From contig CAWGOJ010000001.1 in NCBI GenBank assembly GCA_963824195.1, forward strand, positions 1 through 64,000: a stretch of DNA of 64,000 nt, read 5' to 3'. This document shows positions 50,794 through 60,052 of this stretch, piece by piece. Both the position numbers and the translations under genes were made by a program. The stretch is from Bog-473 sp963824195 (lineage in GTDB: Bacteria > Actinomycetota > Acidimicrobiia > Acidimicrobiales > RAAP-2). Below the pieces are notes generated by a model. It searched no databases, had not been told where the DNA came from, and was given only the letters and a program-made list of their open reading frames with translations. Numbering within the stretch: position 1 is the first letter of the stretch; every line of letters starts with the position of its first letter.

Positions 50794-52038
50794 TCACGCG
50801 ATGTCGAGGCCCAGCATCGCGATCGCGTTGCCCCGCATGATTCGGTACACGTCGTCGTCGGAGACGTCGCGGACCATCTGCTCGGCCACGGCCCGGGTGT
50901 CGGGCCAGGTCGAGTCGGTGTGGGGGTAGTCGGTCTCGAAGGTGATGCGGTCGGCGCCGATGACGCCGAGCGAGTCGAGCCCGTGCTGGTCGCGGAAGAA
51001 GCACCCGTAGACCTGACGGTGGAAGTAGGTGGACGGGGGCTCGGGGACGATGTCCTTCACGCCGCCCCAGGCCCGGTGCTCGCGCCACACGTCGTCGGCC
51101 CGCTCGAGGATGTAGGGCAGCCAGCCGATCTGCCCCTCCGAGTAGGCGAGGACGAGGCGGGGGAAGCGGATGAGGACGCCCGAGAACAAGAAGTCGGTCA
51201 GCGAGGCCATGGCATTGCCGAAGCTCAGCGTCGCCGCCACGGCAACGGGCGCGTCGGCCGAGGTGGCGGGCATCTTCGACGACGACCCGATGTGCAGGCA
51301 CACGACGGTCCCGGTCTCCTCGCAGGCGGCGAAGAACGGGTCCCAGTAGCCGCCGTGGATGCTGGGCAGCCCGAGGTGCGGCGGGATCTCGCTGAAGCAC
51401 ACGGCCCGCACGCCACGCTCCGCGTTGCGGCGCACCTCGGCGGCGGCCTTCCCGGCGTCCCACAGCGGGATGATGCACAGCGGGATCAGCCGGCCGCCGC
51501 TGTCGCCGCACCACTCCTCGACCATGAAGTCGTTGTAGGCGAGCACGCAGGCCTCGGCCAGCTCGCGGTCCTTGGCCTCGAGGAAGGTCTGCCCGCAGAA
51601 GCGGGGGAAGGTCGGGAAGCACAGCGACGCCTCGACCCAGTTCGCGTCGTTGTCGGCGATGCGGGCCTTCGGCTCGTAGCACCCGGGGCGCATCTCGTCG
51701 TAGGTGATGGGTGACATCGTCATGTCGTCGCGGTCGAAGCCGACGGCGGCGACGTGGCGCTTGTTGATGTAGACGAGGTCCTCGTAGACCCAGCAGTCCG
51801 CCGGGGGCCCGTCGGGGTCGAAAGTCTGCCGGTAGGTGCCGCCGCCGATGTGCTCCATGTCGCCGATGCCGCGCCGCTCGGCCTTGGGGCCGCGATCGCG
51901 GTAGCGGGCCGGTAGCCAGGTGTCCCAGAGGTGGGGCGGCTCGACGATGTGGTCGTCGACGCTGATGATCCTCGGGAGCGGCGTGGTGCTCCCGAGCCGG
52001 GGGGTGGCGTCGTCGCGGGGGTCGGTCAGGTCGGTCAT
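50794..52038 (-). CDS. amidohydrolase (COG2159-type metal hydrolase/decarboxylase)
   Basis: 414 aa from ATG 52038, overlapping the LLM gene stop by ATGA. A TIM-barrel amidohydrolase-2 fold has DDHIVEPPHLW (metal-site start), HIGSSS, and ITFETDYPHTDSTWP near the end with the metal Asp/His. Family members hydrolyse or decarboxylate aromatic and other rings. It is the last gene of the minus-strand operon 54057-50794. Confidence 0.88.
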   Translation of the reverse strand: MTDLTDPRDDATPRLGSTTPLPRIISVDDHIVEPPHLWDTWLPARYRDRGPKAERRGIGDMEHIGGGTYRQTFDPDGPPADCWVYEDLVYINKRHVAAVGFDRDDMTMSPITYDEMRPGCYEPKARIADNDANWVEASLCFPTFPRFCGQTFLEAKDRELAEACVLAYNDFMVEEWCGDSGGRLIPLCIIPLWDAGKAAAEVRRNAERGVRAVCFSEIPPHLGLPSIHGGYWDPFFAACEETGTVVCLHIGSSSKMPATSADAPVAVAATLSFGNAMASLTDFLFSGVLIRFPRLVLAYSEGQIGWLPYILERADDVWREHRAWGGVKDIVPEPPSTYFHRQVYGCFFRDQHGLDSLGVIGADRITFETDYPHTDSTWPDTRAVAEQMVRDVSDDDVYRIMRGNAIAMLGLDIA

Positions 52039-52895
52039 GGTTGCACCAGTGTGGCCGCGAAGGGAACCAGCGGCGCCAGCGACTCGAGCTCGGCCCGCAT
52101 GGATGCGGCGTCGCCGGCCCGGATGCGCAGCACCACCTCGGTGACGCCCAGGCCGGCGTAGTGCTCGAGCTTGCCCTGGCCGGCGATGGTGCCGAAGGGG
52201 ACGACGTCGAGCCGGGCCGGGTCCCGCCCCGCCGCCTCGGCGAGCGCGCGCAGGCGCGGGACCGCGTCGCCCAGGCCGCGGCCGCCGATGGGGACCCAGC
52301 CGTCGGCGCATTCGGCGACGGCCGAGAGCACCGCATCGCCGGCACCGCCGCCGACGAGCACGCGGACGCGCGGCTGCTGCAGCGGCTTGGGCCAGGACCA
52401 GGTCGGGTCGAAGTCGACGAACTCGCCGTGGTATTCGGCCCGCTCAAGCGACCAGATGGCCTCCATGGCGGCCAGGTGCTCGCGCACCACGGCGTGGCGG
52501 CGCGCGAAGTCGACGCCGTGGTCCTCGGCCTCGGCGCGGTTCCACCCGAAGCCGACACCGAGCGTGACGCGCCCGCCCGAGAGGTGGTCGAGGGTGGCGA
52601 CCTGCTTGGCGAGGACGATGGGGTCGTGCTGCGCCACCAGCAGGATGCCCGTGCCGAGCCCGATGCGGGTCGTCACGGCGGCGGCGGTGGACAGGGCCAC
52701 GAGCGGATCGAGGCAGCGCTTGTAGTCGTCAAGACGCACGCCCTCGACGAGAGCCGGCGGGACGTCCTCGCGCACGGGCAGGTGCGTGTGCTCGGGCAGG
52801 TAGAGCGAGTCGAACCCGAGCTCCTCGACCGCCGAGGCCAGCGCGGCGGGCGTCGCGTCGCGGTCGGTCAGGGCGGCGGTGATGCCTAGGCGCAC
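52035..52895 (-). CDS. LLM-class F420-dependent oxidoreductase
   Basis: 286 aa, GTG start. A luciferase-like TIM barrel has LGFDSLYLPEHTHLP, TRIGLGTGILLVAQHDP, LSGGRVTLGVGFGWNRAEAEDHG and RVRVLVGGG. These motifs mark the actinobacterial F420-using subgroup. It is a hydride transfer enzyme of the catabolic route; substrate unknown. Confidence 0.9.
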   Translation of the reverse strand: MRLGITAALTDRDATPAALASAVEELGFDSLYLPEHTHLPVREDVPPALVEGVRLDDYKRCLDPLVALSTAAAVTTRIGLGTGILLVAQHDPIVLAKQVATLDHLSGGRVTLGVGFGWNRAEAEDHGVDFARRHAVVREHLAAMEAIWSLERAEYHGEFVDFDPTWSWPKPLQQPRVRVLVGGGAGDAVLSAVAECADGWVPIGGRGLGDAVPRLRALAEAAGRDPARLDVVPFGTIAGQGKLEHYAGLGVTEVVLRIRAGDAASMRAELESLAPLVPFAATLVQP

Positions 52896-52897
52896 GG

Positions 52898-53668
52898 TCA
52901 GGACCGGTCTGTGGCCCTGGCCGCGAACTCGGCCAGGGTGCCGCCGCCGACCGCAGTGCCGAGCAGCGAGGCGAAGGCGGCCTGCTCGCGCCGGTTGGCT
53001 TCCACCACCGCGTCGCGCCGGGCCGCCCGCATGAGCGAGGTGATGGCGCGGGTGGCGGTGCGGGGGTGGGCGGCGATGCGCGCGGCCAGGGTGACCGTCT
53101 CGTCGAGGACCGTCCCCTCCGCGCAGACCTGCAGGGCCAGGCCGAGGCCGACCAGGTCCTCGGCCCCCACCCAGTCGGAGGTGAGCAGGATCCGCGCCGC
53201 CTGCTGCCAGCCCATGGCGGCGGGGAACAGGAAGCTGCTTGCCGCCTCGGCCGGCACCCCCAGCTCGGCGAACGGCACGCGCAGGCGCGCTCTGGCGTCG
53301 ACCAGAACAAGGTCGCAGTGGGCCAGCATGGTGAAGCCGAGCCCGACCGCCACCCCGTTGACGCCGGCGAGCAGCGGGACGGAGATGTCGTCGATGCAGT
53401 CGAGGAACTCCATGAAGCCCTGCCCGGAGCCCTCGACGGCGGTGCCGGAGGCGATGGCGGCCATCTCGGCCAGGTCCTGGCCCGAGGTGAAGGCGCTGCC
53501 GCGCCCGGTCAGGACGACGGCGCCGACCGCTTCGTCGGCATCGGCGGCACGCAGCGCGGCGGTCACCCCCTGGTACATCGCGGTGTCGAAGGCGTTGCGC
53601 ACCTCGGGCCGGTTGAAGGCGACCACGCGGACGCCGGCGGCGGGGTTCTCGGTCTCGACCCGGCTCAC
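52898..53668 (-). CDS. enoyl-CoA hydratase/isomerase family protein
   Basis: 256 aa from GTG 53668, overlapping the previous gene. The crotonase fold has an oxyanion hole formed by SAFTSGQDLAEM and NGVAVGLGFTML. AELGVPAEAASSFLFP places Glu near the second catalytic position (GVPAEAASS). It hydrates or isomerises an enoyl-CoA in the cluster's pathway. Confidence 0.9.
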   Translation of the reverse strand: MSRVETENPAAGVRVVAFNRPEVRNAFDTAMYQGVTAALRAADADEAVGAVVLTGRGSAFTSGQDLAEMAAIASGTAVEGSGQGFMEFLDCIDDISVPLLAGVNGVAVGLGFTMLAHCDLVLVDARARLRVPFAELGVPAEAASSFLFPAAMGWQQAARILLTSDWVGAEDLVGLGLALQVCAEGTVLDETVTLAARIAAHPRTATRAITSLMRAARRDAVVEANRREQAAFASLLGTAVGGGTLAEFAARATDRS

Positions 53669-54057
53669 GGGCCCTCGCCGGCCGCGGTCGCCTCGGCCCG
53701 GCGGCGGATGACCTTTTCCGCCGCGCCGCTGATGCCGGTGGAGATGGGCCATCCGACGTAGTGCGTCAGGTGGACCACGACCTCGCGGATCTGCTCGGGT
53801 GTCAGCTCGCCGCGCTCGAGCGCGGCATCGAACTGGACCTCGAGCAGATCAGCCTTGTCCTGCGCGGCCAGCACCCCGATGGTGAGCAGGCGCCGCTGGC
53901 CGAGTTCGAGCGTGTCGTCGGTCCACACCGTCCCGAACAGGTGGTCGACGGTGATGTCCGTGTAGCGACCCGGGAGGCTGGCGGGGTCGACGGTGAACCC
54001 GTAGACCTCCTGCATCTTGGCCATGCCCGCGGCGCGGCGGTCTTCTGGCGTGCTCAC
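53665..54057 (-). CDS. carboxymuconolactone decarboxylase-family protein
   Basis: 130 aa from GTG 54057 with AAGGAG 6 nt upstream. The CMD/AhpD-like all-helical domain (LELGQRRLLTIGVLAAQDKAD, GELTPEQIREVVVHLTHYVGWP) lacks the AhpD CxxC, so it is not a peroxidase type. First gene of the minus-strand operon, divergent from 54183. Confidence 0.88.
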   Translation of the reverse strand: MSTPEDRRAAGMAKMQEVYGFTVDPASLPGRYTDITVDHLFGTVWTDDTLELGQRRLLTIGVLAAQDKADLLEVQFDAALERGELTPEQIREVVVHLTHYVGWPISTGISGAAEKVIRRRAEATAAGEGP

Positions 54058-54153
54058 GTGCGCTCCTTGTCCCACATCGGCCGGCCGACCTCTCTGTGCG
54101 GGCCCGACCCTACCCAGGTCCCGAAGTCGCGTTCACAGCCGCCACTCCATCTG

Positions 54154-54163
54154 GACAAGTGTC
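54154..54163. promoter_or_regulatory. short dyad in divergent promoter (possible TetR site)
   Basis: GACA-AG-TGTC, flanked by a direct repeat of TGGAC, lies 20 bp upstream of the gene at 54183 and between the two operons. No second copy in the cluster was found, so the assignment is weak. Confidence 0.3.
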
Positions 54164-54182
54164 TGGACTAGGGTCTGAACCC

Positions 54183-54866
54183 ATGAACGAGCGCAACGAC
54201 TACTCGGGCGTGTTCGACCCGGGCTTCGACTACGAGGACCTCTCCAAGGAAGCCCTCGTCAGGCTGGTGCGCGAGTACGGGCTGATCGTCCACCTGCTCG
54301 ACCGCTCCATGTGCGCTGCCATCGGCCTGCGCTACGGCGCCGAGGCCGTGAAGGAGCTGGCGATCGAGGAGTGGGCCGGGGCCAGCCCGGTCTACGGCGA
54401 TCGGCTGCGCCAGATCATGAACGTCGAGGGCGACGGCGTCTCCGCCATCTTCAAGGTGCTCCAGCTCGACCCCGGCTTCCCCCACCACTACATGGACGTG
54501 CACTACGAGCTGGTCGACGAGTCGCATGGCTACTTCGAGCTGGCCTACTGCGGGGCGCTCATGGACGCCGAGCCCTTCGGCGACGCCATGGTCACCAACA
54601 TGTGCCACCACATCGAGGACGGCACTTTCGACGTGACGGCGCAGGCGGTGAACCCCAAGGCGCACATCCGCCACGTGCACCGGCCGCCCCGCGTGCCGAC
54701 CGACCGCGTCCCGCACTGCCGCTGGGAGATCGTGATCGAAGACGAGACCGAGACGCTGCCCGAGAAGGACATCACGAAGATCACGCGCATGACGACGGCG
54801 GCCACCTTCGCCTTCCCCGACATGAAGGACGGCACGCCGCACGTCCCGGTGGCGCCGGGGGGGTGA
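54183..54866 (+). CDS. conserved hypothetical protein of catabolic clusters
   Basis: 227 aa. It is a soluble alpha/beta protein with distinctive conserved-looking stretches (LLDRSMCAAIGLRYGAEA, ELAIEEWAGASPVYGDR, LDPGFPHHYMDVHYELVDE, YCGALMDAEPFG, MCHHIEDGTFD). Several His and Cys (CGALMD, MCHHIED) could form a metal or catalytic site. I do not recognise a named family. It leads the plus-strand operon with TetR, P450, SDR and SnoaL-like genes. Confidence 0.75.
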   Translation: MNERNDYSGVFDPGFDYEDLSKEALVRLVREYGLIVHLLDRSMCAAIGLRYGAEAVKELAIEEWAGASPVYGDRLRQIMNVEGDGVSAIFKVLQLDPGFPHHYMDVHYELVDESHGYFELAYCGALMDAEPFGDAMVTNMCHHIEDGTFDVTAQAVNPKAHIRHVHRPPRVPTDRVPHCRWEIVIEDETETLPEKDITKITRMTTAATFAFPDMKDGTPHVPVAPGG

Positions 54867-54868
54867 GC

Positions 54869-55472
54869 ATGTTCGACCCCCTGGAGACGGCGGCGCCGGT
54901 CGACACCGCGGAGCAGCCCGAGCGGCGCCAGCTCTCCGAGCGCCAGGCCGACGTGATGGAGCGCCTCGTGGCCGCGGCGGCCGCGGAGGCCGAGGCGCGG
55001 CCCTACGCGGGAATAACGGTGCGCACCATCGCCAAGCGGGCGGGTGTGGCGCCGGCCACCGCCTACACCTACTTCTCGGGCAAGGACCACCTGCTGGCCG
55101 AGGTGCTGTGGCGGCGAGCGCAGTCGTCGCCACACCTCGTCGATCTCAGCCTGCCCCTGCCGGAGCGGGTGGCCGACACGGCCCGCACCATGGGATTCGG
55201 GTCCATGGGGTCGCCGGCCGTCACCGCCTGCACGACCGCACTCCTCGGTGACGGCCCCGACGTCAAGCGCGTGCAGGGCGCGCCTCGGGACCGAGATCGG
55301 GCACCGACTGGCGGCCGCAATGGGCAACGGTGCCGACCCGACGGTCCTCAGCGTGCTCCAGGTCACCTACACCGGTGCCCTCCTCAGCGCGGGCATGGGC
55401 CACCTGTCGTTCGACGCGGTGCCGGTGCTCATGGGCGAAGCCACCGCGCTCATGACGGGCGGCACGCGGTGA
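54869..55472 (+). pseudogene. TetR-family regulator, frameshifted in the middle
   Basis: The HTH domain is clear (TVRTIAKRAGVAPATAYTYF, residues ~50-70). After DGPDVKRV at about 55275 the first frame turns into unrelated sequence. The next frame gives the expected C-terminal half (ARLGTEIGHRLAAAM, VLQVTYTGALLSAGMGHLSF) ending at 55472. One extra base or two missing bases in a GC-rich run explains it. In the given sequence the first frame stays open into the P450. A GTG at 54863 is an alternative start. Confidence 0.8.
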
Positions 55473-56665
55473 CGACCATCGCTCCGCTGGCCTACAGCCC
55501 CTACGACTACGCCATCCACGAGGACCCGTACCCGACCTACGCGCGACTGCGGGCAGAGGCGCCGGTGTTCTACAACGAGGAGCTCGACTTCTTCGCCTAC
55601 GCGCGCCACGCCGACGTCCTGGCCGCTTTCCGCGACGTCGACCACTACTCGAACGCCTACGGCGTCAGCCTCGACCCGGCCGCCTTCGGCCCCGAAGCCC
55701 ATCGCGCCGCGTCGTTCCTCGCCATGGACCCGCCGCGCCACACCCGCATGCGCTCCATCGTGGGCAAGAGCTTCACCCCGCGGCGAGTGGCCGCCATGGA
55801 GGACGGCATCCGGGAGCTGGCCGCCGCCCACCTGACGTCCGCACTCGAGGCGGGCACCTTCGACTTCATCGCGGACTTCGCCGGGCGCCTCCCCATGGAC
55901 GTGATCTCCGAGCTGGTCGGCGTCCCTCCGTCGGACCGGGCCGAGGTGCGGCGCCTGGCGGACCTCCTCCTGCACCGCGAGGAGGGGATGAACGACATCC
56001 CCCAAGAAGGCCTGGAGGCGGCGCTCTCACTGGCCGGTTACTACGCCGAGATGGTGGCCGACCGCCGCCGCAACGAGCGCGACGACTTGACGTGGTCGCT
56101 CCTGCAGGCCGAGATCGACGGGGACCGCCTGAGCGACGACGAGGTCATCGGGTTCCTCTTCCTGCTGGTGGTGGCCGGCAACGAGACCACCACCAAGCTG
56201 CTGGGCAACGCCTGGTACTGGGGCTGGCGCCACCCGGACCAGCTGGCCAAGCCGCTGGGCGACCCGGGACGGGTGCCCGACTGGGTGGAGGAGACGCTGC
56301 GCTACGACACCTCCACCCAGATGCTGGTCCGGGTCACGCGCCAGCCGGTGCGTGTCCAGGGGACCGACATCGATGCCGGGCGGCGGGTGCTCCTCCTCAT
56401 CGGGTCGGCCAACCGCGACGAGGCCGTCTTCGAGCACCCGGAGTCCTACGACCTCGACCGCAGCACGCAGGACCTGATCAGCTTCGGCAGTGGGCGCCAC
56501 TTCTGCATGGGCGCCGCGCTGGCCCGCATGGAGGCGCGCGTCGCGCTGACCGAGGTGCTGGCGCGTGTGCAGTGCTACGACGTGGACCCGGCCGGGCTGC
56601 AGCGGGTCCACTCCATCAACGTGCGTGGCTTCGCCGCGCTCCCGACCACGGTGACGCCGCGCTGA
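55469..56665 (+). CDS. cytochrome P450
   Basis: 398 aa from GTG 55469, overlapping the TetR stop. The I-helix is AGNETTTK, ExxR is EETLR, and the heme loop FGSGRHFCMG has Cys346. It belongs to the soluble actinobacterial class. The short ferredoxin-like frame at 57450 looks decayed, so its electron donor is probably elsewhere. Confidence 0.92.
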   Translation: MTTIAPLAYSPYDYAIHEDPYPTYARLRAEAPVFYNEELDFFAYARHADVLAAFRDVDHYSNAYGVSLDPAAFGPEAHRAASFLAMDPPRHTRMRSIVGKSFTPRRVAAMEDGIRELAAAHLTSALEAGTFDFIADFAGRLPMDVISELVGVPPSDRAEVRRLADLLLHREEGMNDIPQEGLEAALSLAGYYAEMVADRRRNERDDLTWSLLQAEIDGDRLSDDEVIGFLFLLVVAGNETTTKLLGNAWYWGWRHPDQLAKPLGDPGRVPDWVEETLRYDTSTQMLVRVTRQPVRVQGTDIDAGRRVLLLIGSANRDEAVFEHPESYDLDRSTQDLISFGSGRHFCMGAALARMEARVALTEVLARVQCYDVDPAGLQRVHSINVRGFAALPTTVTPR

Positions 56666-57453
56666 TGCCGCGCTTCGATCCCCAGCCCGACCGCCGCCCG
56701 ACGGTGGTGACCGGCGCCTCCTCGGGCATCGGCGCCGAGACGGCGCGGGTCCTGGCCCGCGCCGGCCATCCGGTCGTGCTGGGGGCCCGCCGCGTCGAGG
56801 CCTGCGCGGCCGTGGCCGAGGAGATCACGGCAGCGGGCGGCGAGGCCGCGGCGCTGCGGCTCGACCTGGCCGACGCCGGCTCCACTGAGCGCTTCGCACG
56901 GGAGGCGCGGGACGCGTTCGGCCCGGTGGAGATCCTCGTCTCGAACGCAGCGAGGATCCAGCCGGGCTCCGCGCTGGAGACCACGCCCGAGGACTTCGAG
57001 GAGGTGTACCGCGTCAACGTCGGCGGGGCGCACCGCCTGGTGCGGGCGTTCGGGATGGGCATGGTGGCGCGCCGCCGCGGGGACCTGATCTTCGTCACCT
57101 CCGACGTCGTGGTGCACCCGAGGCCCCGCATGTCCGCCTACGTCGCCTCGAAGTGGGGCCTCGAGGGGTTCGTCAGCGCGCTGCAGATGGAGCTGGAGGG
57201 GACGGGGGTGCGGGCCATCGTCGTCCGGCCCGGCCCGACCCAGACCGGCATGGGGATGGACTGGGACTCCGAGGTCACCGGTGAGGTGATCACCGAGTGG
57301 GCGCGCTGGGGACTGGCCCGCCACTCGGCCTTCCTGCAACCCGAAGGCGTGGCGCTCGCCATCGCACACGCCGTCGCCGCGCCGAGGGGCACGCACCTCA
57401 GCGTCGTCGAGGTCCAGCCCGAGGCACCGTTGACTACGCAGGGAGCACCGTGA
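56665..57453 (+). CDS. SDR family oxidoreductase
   Basis: 262 aa, TGATG overlap with the P450 gene. It has TGASSGIG, a DLAD-type second loop, SNAA (a variant of NNAG), catalytic Ser in VTSDV and YVASK. NAD(P)-dependent alcohol or ketone conversion. GVRAIVVRPGPTQTGM is the usual C-terminal loop. Confidence 0.9.
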   Translation: MPRFDPQPDRRPTVVTGASSGIGAETARVLARAGHPVVLGARRVEACAAVAEEITAAGGEAAALRLDLADAGSTERFAREARDAFGPVEILVSNAARIQPGSALETTPEDFEEVYRVNVGGAHRLVRAFGMGMVARRRGDLIFVTSDVVVHPRPRMSAYVASKWGLEGFVSALQMELEGTGVRAIVVRPGPTQTGMGMDWDSEVTGEVITEWARWGLARHSAFLQPEGVALAIAHAVAAPRGTHLSVVEVQPEAPLTTQGAP

Positions 57454-57578
57454 CCACGACCGACGATCGCGAGCTATGCGCAGGCGAGAACGCGCACCTC
57501 GGCGAGCTGCGCACCGCCGCCGTCGAGCCGGCCGTGAAACACTGCCCCACCCATGCGCTGTCGATAGAGGAGGACTGA
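57450..57578 (+). CDS. shortened ferredoxin-like peptide, probably decayed
   Basis: 42 aa, GTG start overlapping the SDR stop. It reads DRELCAGENAH at the start and VKHCPTHALSIEED at the end. These match the first and last cluster-ligand regions of P450-linked 3Fe-4S ferredoxins (normally 60-65 aa). About 20 middle residues are missing and the second ligand Cys is replaced (C-x5-H). It is unlikely to hold a normal cluster. Confidence 0.55.
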   Translation: MTTTDDRELCAGENAHLGELRTAAVEPAVKHCPTHALSIEED

Positions 57579-57583
57579 CGACG

Positions 57584-58153
57584 ATGCCCGCTTACCCGCG
57601 TGCCGAATTGGAGGAGATGGTCGAGCGCTGGCTCGAGGCGAACCGAGCCGGCGAGGCCAAGAAGGACTGGCGCCACATGGCCGACCTCTACACCGAGGAC
57701 GCCACCTACGGCTGGAACGTCGGCCCCAACGACGAGTTCATGGCCGTCGGGCGGGAGGAGATCCGGGAGATCGCGCTGGGCCTCGAGATGGCCGGGCTGG
57801 AAGGCTGGACCTACCCCTACCAGAAGGTGCTCGTTGACGAGCAGCAGGGCGAGATCCTCGGCCTGTGGAAGCAGGTGGCCGACGCCAAAAGGGCCGACGG
57901 CACCAACTACGAGATCGCCGGGCTGGGCGGCAGCTGGTTCCGCTACGGCGGGAACTTCCAATGGTCCTGGCAGCGCGACTTCTTCGACGTCGGCAACGCC
58001 GGGGCCGTCTTCATGGCGATGATCGGCGACGGCACCCTCCTGCCCGGCATGCAGCAGCGCATTGAGCGCGCCATGTCGGGCGAGCGCCTGCCGGGCCACT
58101 ACCGGCTCGGTGAGGCCCCCGTCGGTCTGTGGGAGGTGCCCGAGGGGGCGTAG
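57584..58153 (+). CDS. SnoaL/NTF2-like protein
   Basis: 189 aa, GAGGAGG upstream. The cone-shaped alpha+beta barrel of NTF2-like proteins is seen in MVERWLEANRAGEAKKDWRH, LYTEDATYGWNVGP, GREEIREIALG and SWFRYGGNFQWSWQRDFFDVG. Such proteins act as small isomerases, cyclases or hydrolases. Last gene of the catabolic operon. Confidence 0.8.
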   Translation: MPAYPRAELEEMVERWLEANRAGEAKKDWRHMADLYTEDATYGWNVGPNDEFMAVGREEIREIALGLEMAGLEGWTYPYQKVLVDEQQGEILGLWKQVADAKRADGTNYEIAGLGGSWFRYGGNFQWSWQRDFFDVGNAGAVFMAMIGDGTLLPGMQQRIERAMSGERLPGHYRLGEAPVGLWEVPEGA

Positions 58154-58160
58154 CCGGCGC

Positions 58161-58622
58161 TCACGCGTCCGCGGCGACGGGCGCCGGGTAGGAGGACGTG
58201 GCGAAGACGGTCGTCCCGAAGAGCACCAGGGTGAGCACGTGCACGGAGGTGCACCACAGGCAGATGGCGTCGATCTCGAAGAGCTCCGCGAAGAGGAGGT
58301 ACAGGACCGTGCCGAGCCCGACCACCGCCCAGGCGAGCCGACCGATCCGCACGGCCGGCTCGGGTCGGCACCACATGGGCGGGAGCTGCAGCACCACCAT
58401 GACGGCGAAGAACACGAGGCCGAGAACGGCCACCGGGACGCCGGCCACCTCCGAGTACGAGCTGGTGGTGACCTTCAGGCAATTGACCACCCCGTTGTCA
58501 GAGCAGGCCAGCGTGCTCGACGACGTGAAGTGCTCGTACGTGAGGTAGCCGGCCACACCGAGCCCGAGCACGCTGAGGACGGTCCCGACGACCCCGGGCC
58601 ACCGGGGCATGTCCTCATCCAC
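58161..58622 (-). CDS. vitamin K epoxide reductase-family protein
   Basis: 153 aa, GTG start overlapping the stop of the upstream gene. Four to five TM helices carry the first Cys pair (LACSDNGVVNC), Ser/Thr (SSYSEVAGVPVAVLG) and the active-site CLWC. It re-oxidises a DsbA-like partner using quinone. The partner is probably the CPHC protein encoded just upstream (58615-59559). Confidence 0.9.
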   Translation of the reverse strand: MDEDMPRWPGVVGTVLSVLGLGVAGYLTYEHFTSSSTLACSDNGVVNCLKVTTSSYSEVAGVPVAVLGLVFFAVMVVLQLPPMWCRPEPAVRIGRLAWAVVGLGTVLYLLFAELFEIDAICLWCTSVHVLTLVLFGTTVFATSSYPAPVAADA

Positions 58623-59559
58623 TGTGCACCGCGGAGCACACAGCGGCGGGCTGGTGTTTGGACAGCGAGCCGCAGATCGTCGTGATCAGCTGGGCGGCGC
58701 TGGCGTCGATGTCCGCCCCGATGCTCGTCGAGTTGTTGCCCACCTGGGCCGCCACCGCGGAGAAGGGTAAGTTCTGCAGGTCGGCGAACGAGTACTGCGC
58801 GGAGGGGAGCACCTGCTTCCCGCCGAAGTCGACGAACGGGAACGCGCCGCCGTTCGTGTCCTCCCACAGTGTGAGCTGGGCCTGTGTCGGCGCCTGCAGG
58901 ATCGCGTAACCGTTGCCCGCGGGCCTGTTCGTGTAGACCTCCACGGGCGTGAACGTGAAGTAAGGGCTCGTGTACGTCGTGCCGTAGAAGGTCAGGGTGG
59001 GCACGTCACCGTCTTCGTTGGCCGAGTGGATGCGGCCCGGCTGAGGCGTGAACGTGCCGAACTTGGACAGGGCGATGTAGAGCGGCCACCGCTCGGCCGC
59101 GCAGTGTGGGCAGTACTCGGCGCCGATGTAGAGCAGCTCGGGCTTGCCGTCCGCGGTCAGGGCCGGGCTGTTGACGGACTGGGGCGTCGTGAGGATGCCG
59201 CCGGTGGGCGCGGCAGTAAGCGTCGAGACAGGGACCGACTGGAGCTTGGCCAGCGTGACGGCCGGGATCGGGGTGCCCGCCGGGGGCGACGGCACGTCGA
59301 CGACGCTCGAGGTCGCGCCGCCGCCGGCGACCTTGACGACCACCAACCCCGCGACGACGAGGACCACGAGGGCGATGGTGACGATCCCGTACGTGCGGGT
59401 GCGCGCCCGGCGCTCCTCCCGTGCAGCCTGCTGCTTGGCGGCCTGGCGTTCGGCGAAGCGCTGGCTCGAAGCGGACTTCTTTGCGGCCGCATTGGGCTTC
59501 TGTGCGGGTGCGTTGCTCCTCTGTGTTTGCCCCGAAGAGTGGGGGCGGTTGTTCGACAT
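58615..59559 (-). CDS. DUF929 thioredoxin-like membrane-anchored protein
   Basis: 314 aa. The N-terminus is a basic cytoplasmic stretch (KKSASSQRFAERQAAKQQAA), followed by one TM (~58-80) and an extracytoplasmic DUF929 domain with CPHC (YIGAEYCPHCAAERW). It is probably the oxidant or isomerase of secreted proteins, coupled to the VKOR protein. The start ATG 59559 was chosen over an earlier frame start because it gives the typical length. Confidence 0.88.
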   Translation of the reverse strand: MSNNRPHSSGQTQRSNAPAQKPNAAAKKSASSQRFAERQAAKQQAAREERRARTRTYGIVTIALVVLVVAGLVVVKVAGGGATSSVVDVPSPPAGTPIPAVTLAKLQSVPVSTLTAAPTGGILTTPQSVNSPALTADGKPELLYIGAEYCPHCAAERWPLYIALSKFGTFTPQPGRIHSANEDGDVPTLTFYGTTYTSPYFTFTPVEVYTNRPAGNGYAILQAPTQAQLTLWEDTNGGAFPFVDFGGKQVLPSAQYSFADLQNLPFSAVAAQVGNNSTSIGADIDASAAQLITTICGSLSKHQPAAVCSAVHSG

Positions 59560-59688
59560 GGCGACTCTTTTCTCTCTGAGCGAGACGGCAGCGATCACGT
59601 GGAGGTGACCACGTGCTCTGCGGGCGATGGTTGGGCGTGCGCAGCGGCACGCGATCTACGAAGAATGTCGGCGCGTCGGCGCCGGCGG

Positions 59689-60042
59689 TTAAGCCGGGAG
59701 GAGGTGCTGCGGCGGCCTGAGCAGCGCTGACGGCGAGCCTGCAGGCAGGACGACCACGCCGTGCCGCACGCGGCGGAGGGTGTACAGCGTGAGGGTGACC
59801 AGGATCCCGGCGGCGATCGCGCCGGCCAGGGTGATGCTCGGGAGCGGCACGGTGGACGACGGCGACCCCCGGTTGCACGACACGACGGCGCATTCGCTCC
59901 CCGACGGCGACGGTGCTGCCGCCGTGATCATGGTGCCGCCGCCGGCCTGCGGCAGCGGCTGCGACAGCATGGACCCCGGCACGAGGCAGCTCACGGCCAC
60001 GGCCGCAAGGGTCACCACCAGCCACTGCCACCTCCGTGCCAC
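59689..60042 (-). CDS. small secreted or membrane protein
   Basis: 117 aa from GTG 60042. An N-terminal hydrophobic segment (WLVVTLAAVAVSCLV) is followed by a short extracytoplasmic part with Cys pair (ECAVVSCNRG) and a second TM (ITLAGAIAAGILVTLTLYTL) ending in a basic tail. Function unknown. It may be co-expressed with the DUF929/VKOR genes. Confidence 0.55.
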   Translation of the reverse strand: MARRWQWLVVTLAAVAVSCLVPGSMLSQPLPQAGGGTMITAAAPSPSGSECAVVSCNRGSPSSTVPLPSITLAGAIAAGILVTLTLYTLRRVRHGVVVLPAGSPSALLRPPQHLLPA

Positions 60043-60052
60043 GGACCCAAGG

